Below, piece by piece: positions 42,901-54,300 of a stretch of 64,000 nucleotides of DNA. The translations under genes and the position numbers were made by a program. Below the pieces are notes generated by a model. The model saw only the letters and a program-made list of their open reading frames with translations, searched no databases and was not told the DNA's origin. Location: positions 66,863,665-66,927,664 of the forward strand of contig NC_065570.1 of NCBI RefSeq assembly GCF_937616625.2. The letters are read 5' to 3'. The stretch comes from Mercurialis annua. Its lineage: Eukaryota > Streptophyta > Magnoliopsida > Malpighiales > Euphorbiaceae. Numbering within the stretch: position 1 is the first letter of the stretch; every line of letters starts with the position of its first letter.

Positions 42901-42994
42901 GGCAAGAGAAGCAGAAGAGCTGCCGGAGTATGTTCTTGGGACTGTTCGGTTAAATCGTGTGAAGCTTGACTCTGCTGTACCGTTGGAGGGTTAG
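27925..42994 (+). CDS. ENHANCED DISEASE RESISTANCE 2-like lipid-binding protein (PH, START, DUF1336)
   Basis: EDR2-type proteins bind phosphoinositides and negatively regulate cell death and defence in Arabidopsis; endomembrane location is from the family. My model has 22 exons and 772 aa: 27925-28218, 28542-28616, 28813-28866, 29445-29510, 30163-30221, 30520-30596, 31600-31725, 32915-32949, 33879-33979, 34122-34217, 34940-35004, 35768-35839, 36875-37045, 37492-37691, 37874-37940, 38605-38780, 39145-39246, 39962-40009, 40719-40862, 40960-41055, 42625-42726, 42902-42994. All close in frame. PH domain is about residues 50-163 (GWVYHLG.., ARKWTEAFDHA); START about 215-425 (HEWKCVRTMNGVRIFED, RHQRYEWDALTGDLELLDSY); a Ser/Glu-acidic linker follows; DUF1336 about 535-765 (FHGYLPKGK.., DWFKVD, GTVRLNRV). 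The N-terminus is Thr/Ser-rich with no signal peptide. Start is the first ATG of the frame. Confidence 0.93.
33288..33569. mobile_element. Stowaway-type MITE (Tc1/mariner-like) in EDR2-like intron 8, next to an older Stowaway-like end
   Basis: The termini CTCCCTCCGTCCCAATAGAG and, inverted from the right, CTCCCCCGTCCCAATGGAG are flanked by TA at 33286-33287 and 33570-33571. These are the hallmark TIR and TSD of Stowaway elements. About 70 bp upstream (33220 on) a second left end, CTCCCTCCATCCCAAATTGA, preceded by TA, has no matching right end in the intron, so the 33288 copy probably landed in or beside a truncated relative. Confidence 0.87.
39247..39316 (+). repeat. Tandem 35-bp duplication starting at the exon-17 splice donor of the EDR2-like gene
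   Basis: The exon ends ..GTGCAG at 39246 and the intron begins GTAAACTATAGTTTTCAAGT. The 35-bp unit repeats once (39247-39281 and 39282-39316) with one difference (TTACC versus TTACT). Each unit ends TGGAG, so the second unit again presents GGAG|GTAAAC, a full donor-like site, and a third GGAG|GTACC follows it. Confidence 0.85.
41591..42188. repeat. 144-bp tandem duplication inside a longer direct repeat, EDR2-like intron 20
   Basis: Two near-identical copies of about 144 bp sit head to tail at 41682-41825 and 41826-41970; both contain CCAAAAAAAGAAAAACTTTC, GATCTTGTCAAT and CAATCAGATCAAATCAAAC. Outside them, about 100 bp at 41591-41692 (TATCTAGTGAAGTTGCAACT .. TTCAAGCATGCATGA) recurs more divergently at about 42084-42188. 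The outer pair brackets the inner pair. No coding potential. Confidence 0.75.
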
Positions 42995-43555
42995 CATTTA
43001 CGTTTCTCAAACGTTCATTAGTTTGCTAATTCTTTATGTACAATGATGTTGTTAAGTTAGGTAGGCATACCCCCATGTTATCCAATTTAGTTACATAAAC
43101 AAACACCTGGCTATTGTAATGTAGTAATATGTACATGTAGACTATATCTATACACAAACCAAGAAAAAAATATGTATCAAGCTGAATTTACATTGATTGG
43201 GTTGCAGCTTGTAAATCTGTAAAACAAAGATTTGAATATACTATTATAGGCCAACTGTGTTACACCTGAATTGTTAAATATATTCCATGCCCTAAATTGA
43301 TGCTCGCTAATCGATGGCCTTGATTTGTTTGGTTTATGATCAAGAATCGGAATGGATATAGGAATTGAAATTAGAGGGAATGGAAATTACTATAGGATTC
43401 ATTTTATATATTGCTTGGTTGAGTAGAGAATGATAATGAAGTTGATTCTCTTGGAGGAATGAGAATGGGTGATTTCTGGTGATGAAAGACTTTCATTCTC
43501 ATTCATTTGTAATTTTTTCAACCACATAAACTATGAGAATAATCTTCTATATTTA

Positions 43556-44355
43556 AATAAAAAAACCCTAGCCGTCTCTCTCTTTGAGAAACCTCTCAAA
43601 CCCTAGTAAGTTTTCTTCTTTTTGTCATTTGGGAGGTGGTTTTTGGCCATTCTTGGCCTAAAATCACCTCCCTAATCTCTCATATTCAGTCTTTTTAGCT
43701 TTTTTCCATAGTTATTGTCTTTAATTTTGAATAAAATTTCTTTCTTGGCCATTTATGGTCTAGATCTAGAAATTATTTTCTATTCTAGTATCTTAATTTC
43801 ATTAGATCTGATCTAATCAAAATTAAGAGTAGTTTTTTTTCATCGTTAGAGATGAAATTGTTTTTTGCGATGCAAGCGACTTGGATCTCTAAAACAGTTA
43901 GAGCCACCATCTTACGACGGATTTCACCAAATATCGGTATGTTTTGCGTCAATATCGATGATGTCTTTAATGTTCAAGAGAAGAGATATGTCACAGAAGA
44001 TGTGATTAGGTACTTTAACGATGAAGTTATAGCTGCTAGCTGTAGCAGTCGTGCGATTAAAGTTAATATTATCATGGCAAGCGAAGCTAATCTAATTCCC
44101 TTTATTTTAAAGGTTGTAATGGATGCCTTCAACAACAACTCTTTGCTTTGTAATATTATCAGTTTGATAGCAAATGACTACTTTAGCTTAATTGAGATGC
44201 ATAAATGTTGTTTTAATAGAAAATCTCATGTGGTAGCATATGACTATTTTAGTTTATCTAATTGGTTGGGGCATGTCCCTCCGATTATCAAATTCTATGT
44301 ATTGGCTGATCAATCAGCTTTTGATTAATAGAACTTTTTATCTCAAAAAAAAAAA
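43556..44355 (+). mobile_element. Retroposed LINE derivative: 5' leader joined to a degenerate RNase H-like (RVT_3) ORF, poly(A), 15-bp TSD
   Basis: A poly(A) tract ends the insert at about 44355, and AATCTTCTATATTTA flanks it at 43541-43555 and 44356-44370. The insert opens with a CCCTAG-rich leader (AAACCCTAG type). At 43852-44328 it carries a 158-codon frame. Despite loss of several catalytic positions this resembles the plant RNase H-like RVT_3 domain: GMFCVNIDDVFN matches the usual KxNxDGAF strand, NDEVIAA matches the xGEVIAA strand, LLCNIISLI and CFNRKSHVVAYDY match the later helix and the RxxNxxAH motif. No reverse transcriptase is present between leader and ORF, so the copy is internally deleted. 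The surrounding DNA reads through cleanly when the insert is ignored. Confidence 0.78.
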
Positions 44356-44759
44356 AATCTTCTATATTTATTCTCAATACTCTTTAAATTTAGTGAATCA
44401 AACTATTCCCCAATTCTTTCTAGATATTAAACCTCTTATAATCTTGATTTTATTATGTTTATATAGACTTTGAAAAAGCCTAGAGGCTTATTTCGACTGG
44501 AGATCAAATTTGAGATTGCAGCATTAGGAGCTGATCAAACGGTTAAAATAAAAAGATTTAAAATAAAGCTGTTGGTGGAGTTGCTGTGAACTTTTGAATT
44601 TTACCTAACATCTCCAACAATAAAGGATCCAAAATATTCAGTTTGAACCGAATCAAATAAAAAAATTAAAGAATTAATTTTTTAAAATTAAATGTAATAG
44701 TCGATTAAGTTGATTTTTCAATTTGAAGTCCTTCACTATTCTTTAAAGCAGAACAATAT

Positions 44760-45070
44760 CTTTTTTTTTGAACAAATGAGAATATCATTAAGAAGAGTGA
44801 ATGTCAGCATACAAAAGAGCTTTGAGCTCAGGAGGTGGACATAGGTATCACACAGAATTATACAAAACAAAGCTTGCTTTGCTCACCCAAACAGCAACAC
44901 AGTTTTGTTTGCGATTAATATGCGTAAAATTACAAGCTAGTAGTAGAAGCAAGTTCTTTACTCTCTTCAATAATTGGCTTGATATCCCACGGAATAATTT
45001 CACTGTTGCAATTACAGCAGCAGATACAAGAGTCATATTCACAATCTACTCTTGACCATCGAGTTGATTG
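44760..45070 (-). mobile_element. 5'-truncated LINE 3' end (RNase H-like tail), minus strand
   Basis: Poly-T at 44761-44769 marks the 3' tail of a minus-strand copy. A 10-bp duplication AGAACAATAT lies at 44750-44759 and 45071-45080. The minus frame 45042-44848 ends in CNFTHINRKQNCVAVWVSKA, close to the C-terminal CNFxHVNRxGNCVADxLAK motif of LINE-associated RNase H domains, then a short 3' UTR. The His of the motif is kept, but the Asp is replaced by Val. The copy is about 310 bp and non-functional. Confidence 0.75.
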
Positions 45071-45860
45071 AGAACAATATTTGATATTGCCACTTTGAGC
45101 ATTCTAATATTTATTTTACAAAAAAATATATCAAAGGTGGTTAAAATTTTTTAAATCTTACACTTCATCCATTTTTTTTAATTTTGGCATTTTTACCCAA
45201 ACGAAAATGTAAAAGAAAATACACAGGAAAGGAAGTGTCGCTTTCTTAAGTCACTTTGCTAACTGCAACCACTATCCTTTTCCTTTTATTTTAAAACTAA
45301 TTCCCAGTTATGCTTTTTCTAATCATTGGAAATTAGTGTTTGTGGAATATTATGTTGTATTTCTTTTCTAAATTTTCGCATGCATTATTTACATATATAG
45401 CATCAGTTGATATGTATTTTACAATTAATTTTTTTATTAAATTTAATCACGATATTTAAAACAATCATTTCTATTAATCAGTCTATGAAAAAGAAAGGTT
45501 GTCCAATCCACTTCTTTCTGTTTCAATCAAAAAATTATGTTTCAATGAATTATATTATGTACCAATGAGTTATAAGCGCTAGCATCCTATTATGTTCTAA
45601 GTTCAATTCCTTTAACAAATACATTTTTTTTAACAATCAAATAAAAATTAAAAAATTAAGTGACATGCATCTCAATTTATTTGTCTTTAAAGTTAATTAC
45701 CTTACAGTTTATATTTTAGAAAATTACATAAGAAATAATTAAAAAAAATAACATTAAATTAGCAGAATCTAATCAATTAAATATCCATTTAACTCATATT
45801 GTTCTAATGATGAGATCAAGTATATATTTTTTAAGCGAGGTCTTGAGGTATATCATAATT

Positions 45861-46167
45861 AACATTTTAATATTTTTTATTTTAAAAGTTTACTTAATGG
45901 TCCCTCGGTTTTAATTATGTTAATTGAAAGACTCTTCCGTTAATTTGAGGGACTAAATCGTTGAACGGAACCAAAACTGAGGAACCAAAATCGTTTAATA
46001 AAATTAAAAGTCATGGACCAAATTGTTCACGAAATTAAAGATGGGACACCTAATCGTTTGAAAGTAAATATCGAAATTAATAGAAGGGTCTAATAGTTAA
46101 CGGAATTGAAATTGATAGATCAATAAGTAAACTTTTAAAATAAGAGATATCAAACTATTAATTATAA
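45861..46167. mobile_element. MITE-like inverted-repeat element
   Basis: The shared arm TATTTTAAAAGTTTACTTA occurs near the left end and inverted near the right end. TATATCATAATT occurs as a direct repeat at 45849-45860 and 46168-46179, outside the arms. The interior has further symmetrical words such as GGACCA and GGGACTAAAT. No ORF. The exact ends are soft because the flanks are AT-rich. Confidence 0.55.
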
Positions 46168-46730
46168 TATATCATAATTTATATTTTTTTAAAGAAAAAT
46201 ATAGATTTGAAAGCAAAGCAATGCATGGGATTAGGATTAAGCTGATTTTGGTCTTTTGACTAGAAAATAAATAAAAATAGGAAAAAGTTAGTTCCTTTGT
46301 CCTAAAAAGGTGGGATTATTACAGCCTCCAAGGCCACACGGTCGGTGCAGCGTCCTTTTTAGTAATTTGTCCGTTCCGTGGAGAGGAAAGTTTGTAGACT
46401 TAATTTATAATAAGATTTTAATTTATAGTTAAAAAAAAAGACTATCACTTGGATTTCTATATTTAATTTATTTAAATAAAAAATTATATCTTACTAAAAT
46501 AATTTTCTTTTATTATACTATTTGTCCTCATAAATAGCTGAGTTATTTTCATTAATCAACACACAATCATTCATCAAATAAAACCCAAAACTCAGACTTT
46601 TTAATTTTCGAATTAAATTTTAAAAGTAGTTTTAACATTAATTCTGCTTGGATTTTTAACCTCCGAAATAATAGTGTTAGTTTAACACTAATCCCGCTCG
46701 GACTCCCAAATTTCCGAATTAGTATGGTAC

Positions 46731-47510
46731 TGATAAATCACTAACTGGGATCCGAGCTTCTATCAGCCTGCACACCACAAACAGAACAGAGGTCAGAAGG
46801 AACTCCGGTGGAGGTCACCGAACGTTCACTCCGACGCTCAAGTGAGTATTTCAAGTAGGGGAAGAAGAAGAAGAGAAAGAGTAAACTGAGAGTAGAGAAA
46901 AAGAAATTACCTAGGGTTTGTTCTTAAACCCTCTATTTATAGTTAGGGTTTAAGGACAAACCTGCCTTGCTGGCAGGCTGTGAGTCATGCGGTCCCAGAA
47001 TTCAGTTATGCCTACGTGGAAGAATATCCCTGCGGGAGGCGCGGTTTGTTAGGTGTGTTAGAGGGAACATTCCTCACGTACTTGTCAGAAGATCTTCTGT
47101 GGTCCCAGGATCTGGTACACGAGCGTGTGCTCTTGGGCAGGACCTCGGAGCCCGGTCAGACCCTGAAGCCCGGATAACTTGGGGACCAAGTTATCATGGT
47201 TCTTGTATTTGAGAATATCTCGAAGCTCAGGTCGTTATGATCCGATCTTTCGGGTCTATGAACCCGGAGCTCGGCCCGGGTCTGAGTTGGATATGACTCG
47301 GAGCCCGGATAGAATCCTTGGTCCGACCTTATCGAACATGAATGTCTCGGATGATGTTCGAATGCCCATCGATCCGGTGACCCCCCCAAGTCGTGTGATC
47401 TATGATTTTGAGAAGGTCAGACGTTGTTATCAGGTCGGTGAAATGCTTGACTTAGTGATGTTCGTTCCTGGCGAGGTTGCTTCGCCCCTATTAGATGTGC
47501 TACGTTATCA
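46731..47510 (-). mobile_element. Solo LTR of an LTR retrotransposon (minus orientation), 5-bp TSD GGTAC
   Basis: The terminal TGATAA .. TTATCA is bounded by GGTAC at 46726-46730 and 47511-47515. On the minus strand the LTR contains a TATA box CTATAAATAG (46943-46934), then a leader with AAACCCTAGGTAATTTC and a CTTCTTCTTCTT tract, as in an R-U5 region. It is clearly GC-richer than its surroundings. No gag-pol sequence adjoins it on either side, so the element was removed by LTR-LTR recombination. GC-richness creates several long open frames on both strands, none protein-like. Style suggests a Ty3/gypsy-type LTR, but this is not proven. Confidence 0.85.
46934..46943 (-). promoter_or_regulatory. 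TATA box of the solo LTR
   Basis: Minus-strand CTATAAATAG lies 568 bp into the LTR from its U3 end and is followed by a pyrimidine-rich leader. It might still drive transcription leftward, away from the MOL1-like gene. Confidence 0.55.
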
Positions 47511-47515
47511 GGTAC

Positions 47516-49587
47516 TATACGTAATTATATGACGTTAGCTTATATTCTAATTAGACGTTAATGTTATTATTAGTACAAAAAGACATTCTTCCTCATAAAA
47601 TTTAACAAATAATAATAATTTTATTTATTTTATTTATATTAATTATCAATAAATTGTTAAAATTAAAAACCGTAAAATATACCGTTTAAACAAAACAAAA
47701 TCAATTTACGTTTTTTTAAAATAAAAATATTGATTTTCGGACTCACCGGGCGGAGGAGCAGAATTGCTCCTTCTTTCACTCTTTCTTCCATGGAAGGAGA
47801 ACGGCGGTGGGTCCGAGGAAGTCGGGCGACGGCGGCGGCGGATTCAATGGAAGCGTGTTTCGTTTTATTATTTTTTTATTAAAATTTTAAAAAATAATTA
47901 ATTTTAGGACTTGTTTGAATGTTTTTAAAGTTGAAGGACTTATTTGTATTTTTTTAAATAGAAAAAAGTATGACTTTTGTTGTTTTAAATATTTCCATCC
48001 TTAATTTAATTAAATTGTCATTTTTTTGTAATTTGGGGTAAAATTGAGACATAAAAACCTAAATAAGTGTACAAATGAATTTTTTTCTAAGACAGAGTAT
48101 AAATGAAAAAAAAGTTCAAAATGGGTGGTTTTTAAGTAATTAAAAAACATTGTCAATTCTGATGTGAATTTTAATTGATAAATTGAATGCAAATTTAGAG
48201 TAAATGTGATGTGAATTTTAATCATCAATGAATGTTTTGTAGATATGTATGTAGATATTGAATTTTGAGTAGGACCAATATTAGTACGCAGAAGGTAATT
48301 GATTGATTGTGGTTGCAGAAGAAAATGGGGAGTGACAGCACATTAAATGAGAGCTCATAAACATAATAATGGCAAGCAATGGCTTAATTATGTCTCATCA
48401 CCCCCTTATTCTTCCTTTGCATTGCAGGCTCCCTCTCGTGATGCCATAATACTCGCACTTAGCCTCTCGTGTTTCTTGTTTGCCAGCCATTAATGTAGCC
48501 TTCTTTTTTTGTTTTAGCATCCAAACGAAACACCATTTCGGCCGAATCGATAAAAGAACGACATTCTCCTATGAGATCTCTAATTTTGCCGTGGATCAGG
48601 TCGTTTTTTTAAAAACATTTTTGTGCAAGTGATGCAAAACAGACTCTCAATCACGTCATCCTTGTGATAATACAACCAATAAATACCATTTTAGTAACAT
48701 CCAAACTACTATAAAACTCGTAAAAATATCAAATTACTTACTGCTATATTTTAATTCAGATAGAATCGAATCAAATTAAATATAATAAATCTGATTTTAG
48801 TTTAGATTTTATTGAATGGAATCGGAGCAAACATAATAACCATTGATAACTTACCAATATTTTTTTGATTTTAGTTAGTAGTCGTTGAGATAGTATCGTA
48901 TTGAAGACGTTAATTGCAATTATTAAGTTTGAATTGTGACCTCGAATCAGGGCATTTTCTGCTAAGGTTACACACATGTCTAGAATAGACCATGCCCCTT
49001 TAGTGTTCTTCTAGGACACAAAAGCCTTAAGCTAATCATAATTGATAATACCACAAAATTAGAGGTAAAAACAGATTTGCTTTTACCTTTCTACTGTGTT
49101 TTTCTTTTCACCACTTGGTCAATCCTAGTGATTACTATTATTTCTTTATAAAATTTAGGCTGAAAATATATATAAAAAATTTAAATTACTCGAAAAGAGC
49201 ACATAATTTTTTTTATATTTTTTTATCATTTAAACCTTCAATATTTTTAGATGGCGCAAATAGACACTTAAATTTGATAAAAACCACATAAATAATTAAA
49301 AATAGAAGAGGTTAAATGTCAAAAAATAAATTAAAAAGGCTTAAATACTCTTTTCAAAAGAAAAAAAATGATATTAAGAAATTAAGTGACAAAAAAACTT
49401 ATGTACTCTTTATGAATAATTTGAAGAATTTTTATATACCTTTAATCTAAAATATACCTTTCTAATTTAAATTTTATGAAATTTACTTTATAAAAATTTA
49501 TAGTTATATGTATTATATATGTATATATCATTAAATATATTTTTTGTAAATACTAATGTGAATTGTATCGTAGAAATAGGATAAATT

Positions 49588-49588
<1 letters not shown>
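47516..49588. other. Intergenic, no supported gene
   Basis: AT-rich, except for a GC-rich patch at 47740-47860 containing GGCGACGGCGGCGGCGGATT, which looks like a gene fragment or leader but has no sustained frame. Around 48310-48520 sequence complexity is higher and non-repetitive, but no ORF or foldback was recognised. Confidence 0.35.
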
Positions 49589-49619
<31 letters not shown>

Positions 49620-50270
49620 TCAAAGGCTAAAATTTTCATTAAAATAACGAAAATTACATAGATGAACGGTTTTTCAACAAATTGAAAAAACCGTTCTAAG
49701 ATAATGATGAGTGCTGTAAATACAGCTGTACATACAGTCATCGATAAGGGCTTTTCAAACCACCAAATGGGTCACCCAATACATTTATGGTTCAAATATT
49801 GAAATACGATCTTCAAACCGTTCTATCCTTAAAACTTCAAGCTCTTCAAGTCCCATCTTCAATCATGAAACCAAAAATTAGATCTAACAAAAAACCAAGC
49901 ACAACATCAAAGCACATCTCCCAAATCTTAGATCTACAAGAACATGGATCTAAAGCTTCGAAAAAAACTATAGAATCTTGAGCGATCTAAAACTTCAGAT
50001 CAAAGAATTGCGAAAGACCTTAGAAATTTATTCAACCAACTAAATCCACACAAACAAACACCTTAAATAAGATTTATTAAAAAAAAATATAGATTTATAA
50101 ATAATAGTGTTATGGGCGGAGAGAAGATGATTTTCCGGTTAACCGGAAAAATCATCTTCTCCCACCCTTTAAAAGATGAAGGAAAAAAACTCTTTTGTTT
50201 TTAGAGAGAAGGGAGAGCTTTTATTTTTAGAGAGAGTGCTTGCAATAATCCAGAAACAAGCTCTTGGCTT
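49589..50270 (-). mobile_element. Probable retroposon copy with poly(A) tail, minus strand
   Basis: A 30-base poly-T (49589-49618) is followed on plus by GTCAAAGGCTAAAATTTTCA, a pattern like the 3' ends of plant LINEs. Read on minus, a leader with repeated AGATCTA/GATCT words and a hairpin (50121-50161) precedes a short body without long frames. I found no convincing target duplication, so the 5' limit near 50270 is a guess. It may be an internally deleted LINE or SINE-like copy. Confidence 0.45.
50121..50161. repeat. Near-perfect palindrome (hairpin)
   Basis: GAGAAGATGATTTTCCGG, centre TTAA, then CCGGAAAAATCATCTTCTC: 18-19-base arms pair fully except for one extra A. It lies in the presumed leader of the minus-strand retroposon. 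Confidence 0.85.
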
Positions 50271-51382
50271 TAGCTATATAATGATAATTAATTACATAGT
50301 AATTACAACCCTACAATTAAATAATCTTAATATATTTCCCCCACTAAAATAATGATTCACTTTACTGTGGCTCATAATCGACAAATTGCTCAAAATCATC
50401 CAAACAGAATAAGATGATGCATTACATACTTTATATCTTAAAAGAAATAAATAAAATAACATTGATATGGATGATTAGGTTCTTGTCCCATATCCAGAAT
50501 AGTGTTTGTTTAATTATAAGCCCAATTTCAAATTACAATCTGCTTTCTAGCATATAGTTAGAGATTATACAAATGGCCAATTTGCTCCATAAACTTGTGA
50601 TTCTAGATTAAATAACACACATTTAGTTATTTTAGTCAATTGAGAACAATAAGTTTTTTAGGTTAATGAAGGATAATATTTTTTATTTTTAGACTAATTA
50701 AGGACAAAACTAAATCATCACAGTTCATAAATTTGTTCATATTACATTATGTCCTTAATTAATACTGTCTTGGGTCAGAGTGAGTTATTTAACTATAAAC
50801 CACCAGTTTAGAGTTTAAGTTGACATTTTATTCATTAAAGATTGAAGTGAGTAAAAATTGAATCAAATTGAATAATTGAATTAAATTAATAAATCAAGGT
50901 TGGTATTACAAAAAATAATAATTTATCTATTTAATTTTGAATAATTTTTTTAATTAGATTTCAATGCAAATTGAATTGAAATAATCAAACCGAACTAAAA
51001 AAATTCAATCAAATCAACTAGTTTAGTTCTATTTGAATTTTATTTTTAAAAAAAGATTAGTAATTTCTAGTAAAAAAAGAAGATTAGATGCCTCTCACAA
51101 GTTGTAAAAAAGTGAAAAATTATGAAGTGGGAAACACCATCCAAATATACAATGACCTAAAGGGTCCATGGCTCCATTTTTTGCCTCCAAAAGCAAAAAA
51201 AAAAATTAAAATGGTTAGCATCAAACTCTTCTTTTATGCAATGTATTGTATCTTTCTCTAGTCCCCATGCACCTCTCATCCCACAAAATCACACTAAGCT
51301 TGAAGACTCAATTTCTAAACTGACACTTTTGTTTTGTTTTCTTTTACTCCTTTTCTATCTGGGTCTGCTACTGCTATTTCCA

Positions 51383-54300
51383 ATGGAGATTTCCCATTCC
51401 CTCTACTTCAACATTTTCTTCATCTTCATATTTACCACTCAAGCTACTGATCCATATTCTAATGCCCTTTTGAGCTTCAAATCTCACATTATTAATGGAC
51501 ACAACACTTTGTCTGACTGGTTACTGCCTTCTGTTGATAACCCATCCATGAAAATCCATGCTTGTTCTTGGTCTGGTGTCAAATGCAACAAAAATTCCAC
51601 CGTTGTTATTGCTCTTGATCTTTCTTTCAAGAGACTTGCTGGGGTTTTACCTGGAAAGCATTTCAGTGTCTTCAGTGCTCAGCTTGTTGATCTCAATCTC
51701 AGTTTCAATTCATTTTCTGGGCAGCTCCCTCTTGAAATCTTTGACCTAATTAATCTCAGAAGCTTAGATTTGAGCAGGAATAACTTTTCTGGGAAGTTCC
51801 CCGCTGGGATTTCAAAGCTTGAAAACCTAGTTGTTCTTGATGCTTTCAGTAACAGCTTTTCTGGGTCATTGCCAGTTGGAATTTCTCAGCTTCAGTATCT
51901 CAAGATTCTCAATCTTGCTGGAAGTTACTTTGATGGGCCAATTCCGCCTGAATTTGGTTCTTTTCAGAGTCTTGAGTTTATTCATCTAGCAGGCAATCTA
52001 CTAAATGGAAAAATTCCCACAGAATTAGGCAGACTTCAGACTGTAACCCATATGGAGATTGGCTATAATTCATATCAGAGCAGTATTCCATGGCAACTGG
52101 GTAATATGAGTGAGCTTCGATATCTTGATATAGCTGGAGCCACTCTTTCAGGCTCAATTCCAAAGGAAATTTCAAATCTCACCAAGCTTCACTCACTGTT
52201 TCTCTTCAGGAATCATCTTACTGGTTTGATTCCATGGGAGTTGGGCAAAATAGAGCCACTTACAAGCTTAGATCTTTCTGATAATCATCTTTCTGGTCCA
52301 ATTCCTGAAAGTTTTTCAGAGTTGAAGAGTCTTAAGCTGTTAAGTCTCATGTATAATGAAATGAATGGTACTGTTCCTCAAGCCATTGCTCTGCTTCCTT
52401 CACTCGATACTTTACTGATATGGAATAATTTCTTTTCTGGGTCACTTCCTGAGGATTTAGGAAGGAATTCAAAGCTTAAATGGGTGGATGTTTCCACCAA
52501 TAATTTCGTTGGTCGGATTCCACCGGATATTTGTGCAGGTGGTGTTTTGTTCAAGTTGATCCTGTTTTCAAATAATTTTTCAGGCAGTCTTTCGCCGTCC
52601 ATTTCGAACTGTTCTTCGCTTGTTCGTATTCGAATTGAAGATAATTCTTTCTCTGGTGAGATTCCTCTGAAATTCCGTAATTTACCTGATATTGCATATG
52701 TAGATCTTTCCAGGAACCAGTTTACTGGTGGAATTCCTGCCGATATTTTTCAAGCTTCGCAGCTTGAGTATTTCAATATCTCCAATAATCCAGACCTTGG
52801 AGGTGTGATCCCAGCACAAACATGGTCTCTGCCGCATCTTCAGAATTTTTCAGCTTCAGCATGTAATATCTCAGGCGATGTTCCTATCTTTTACTCCTGC
52901 AAATCTGTTTCTGTTATTGAGTTAGACATGAACAATGTAGCTGGTAATCTTCCAAAGAGTATTTCTAATTGTCAGGTTCTTGAGAGTGTTGATTTAGCTA
53001 ATAATAAGTTTACTGGAAATATACCTGAAGAGCTTGCTAGTCTTCCAGCTTTAAGTTTTGTAGACTTGTCGCATAATAATTTCACTGGTCGCATTCCAGC
53101 AAAGTTTGGCGACTCTTCAAGCTTAGTAGTTTTAAATATATCGTTTAACAATATGTCTGGTTCGATCCCCTCCAATAAGTTGTTTAGATCAATGAGTAGA
53201 AGTGCATTTTCGGGGAATCAAAACCTTTGCGGAGCACCGTTGCAGCCATGTCATGCTTCGATGGCGATATTTGGCAGCAGTGGCACCAGGAAGCTTGCTT
53301 GGGTTGTTCTGCTAAGCGCAGGGGTAGTGTTGTTCGTAGTAGCGTCAGCTTGGGGTATTGTCTTTATTCGAAGAGGAAGTAAAGGGCGATGGAAAATGGT
53401 GTCGTTCAATGGACTCCCGAGATTCAAAGCAAATGATGTTTTGAGAAGCTTTAGCTCAACAGATTCAATGGAAGAAATTCCGTCGATATCTGCTACAGTT
53501 TGCAAAGCAGTTCTACCTACAGGAATAACAGTTTCGGTTAAAAAGATCGAATTCGAAGCAAAGGGGATGAAGATGGTGACCGAATTTGTAATGCGAATGG
53601 GCAATGCAAGGCACAAAAACTTGATCAGATTATTGGGATTTTGCCACAATAAGCAACTAGCTTATCTCTTGTATGACTACTTGCCTAATGGAAATTTGGC
53701 TGAGAAAATTAATCTGAAGAGGGATTGGCCAGCCAAATACAAACTTATAATTGGCATTGCAAGGGGACTTTCCTTCATTCACCATGAATGTTATCCGGCA
53801 ATTCCACATGGAGATCTGAGGTCAAGTAACATAGTTTTTGATGAAAATATGGAGCCCCATTTGGCTGATTTTGGGATTAAGTTCCTCGAAGAAATGATCA
53901 GAGACTCGTCTTCGCCAACAATTTCCATGAAAGAAACAGGTATGTGTTTCCAAATAAATGCTCTATGCCATGTGTTATTTCTTGTTTCAGATGCCCAGAA
54001 CTTAGGTATATAATCTTGTTGTTGCATCAACTTGTTTTCAGAAGTCAACCTTCAATCAAAAGATTCTATATTAGTTAAAGTTAAATTTGTAGCACGGAAA
54101 CAAAAACACCTAAATCGGACACAAAAACACCCAAATGAGAAATGCCGGAATGGAAATGGCAAAACTAGATTTTTTATAGAGTTTCAGAGTTTCATAAGCA
54201 TTTCTGGAAATACAAATAAAACATCCAAACATAAAACCCGACGAGTTTTCGTACAACAAAGATCATTTCTCAGAAACCACATTTGTAGGAGGCAAGAACA

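Noticed and set aside
46967..47532. Overlapping open frames on both strands
   Set aside because: They lie in the GC-rich solo LTR, show no domain and overlap each other in several frames.
48310..48540. Possible microRNA precursor
   Set aside because: No extended foldback and no known mature microRNA sequence recognised.
51236..51382. Upstream in-frame ATG of the MOL1-like gene
   Set aside because: It would place a 49-residue hydrophobic extension before a normal signal peptide; related proteins start at the downstream Met.
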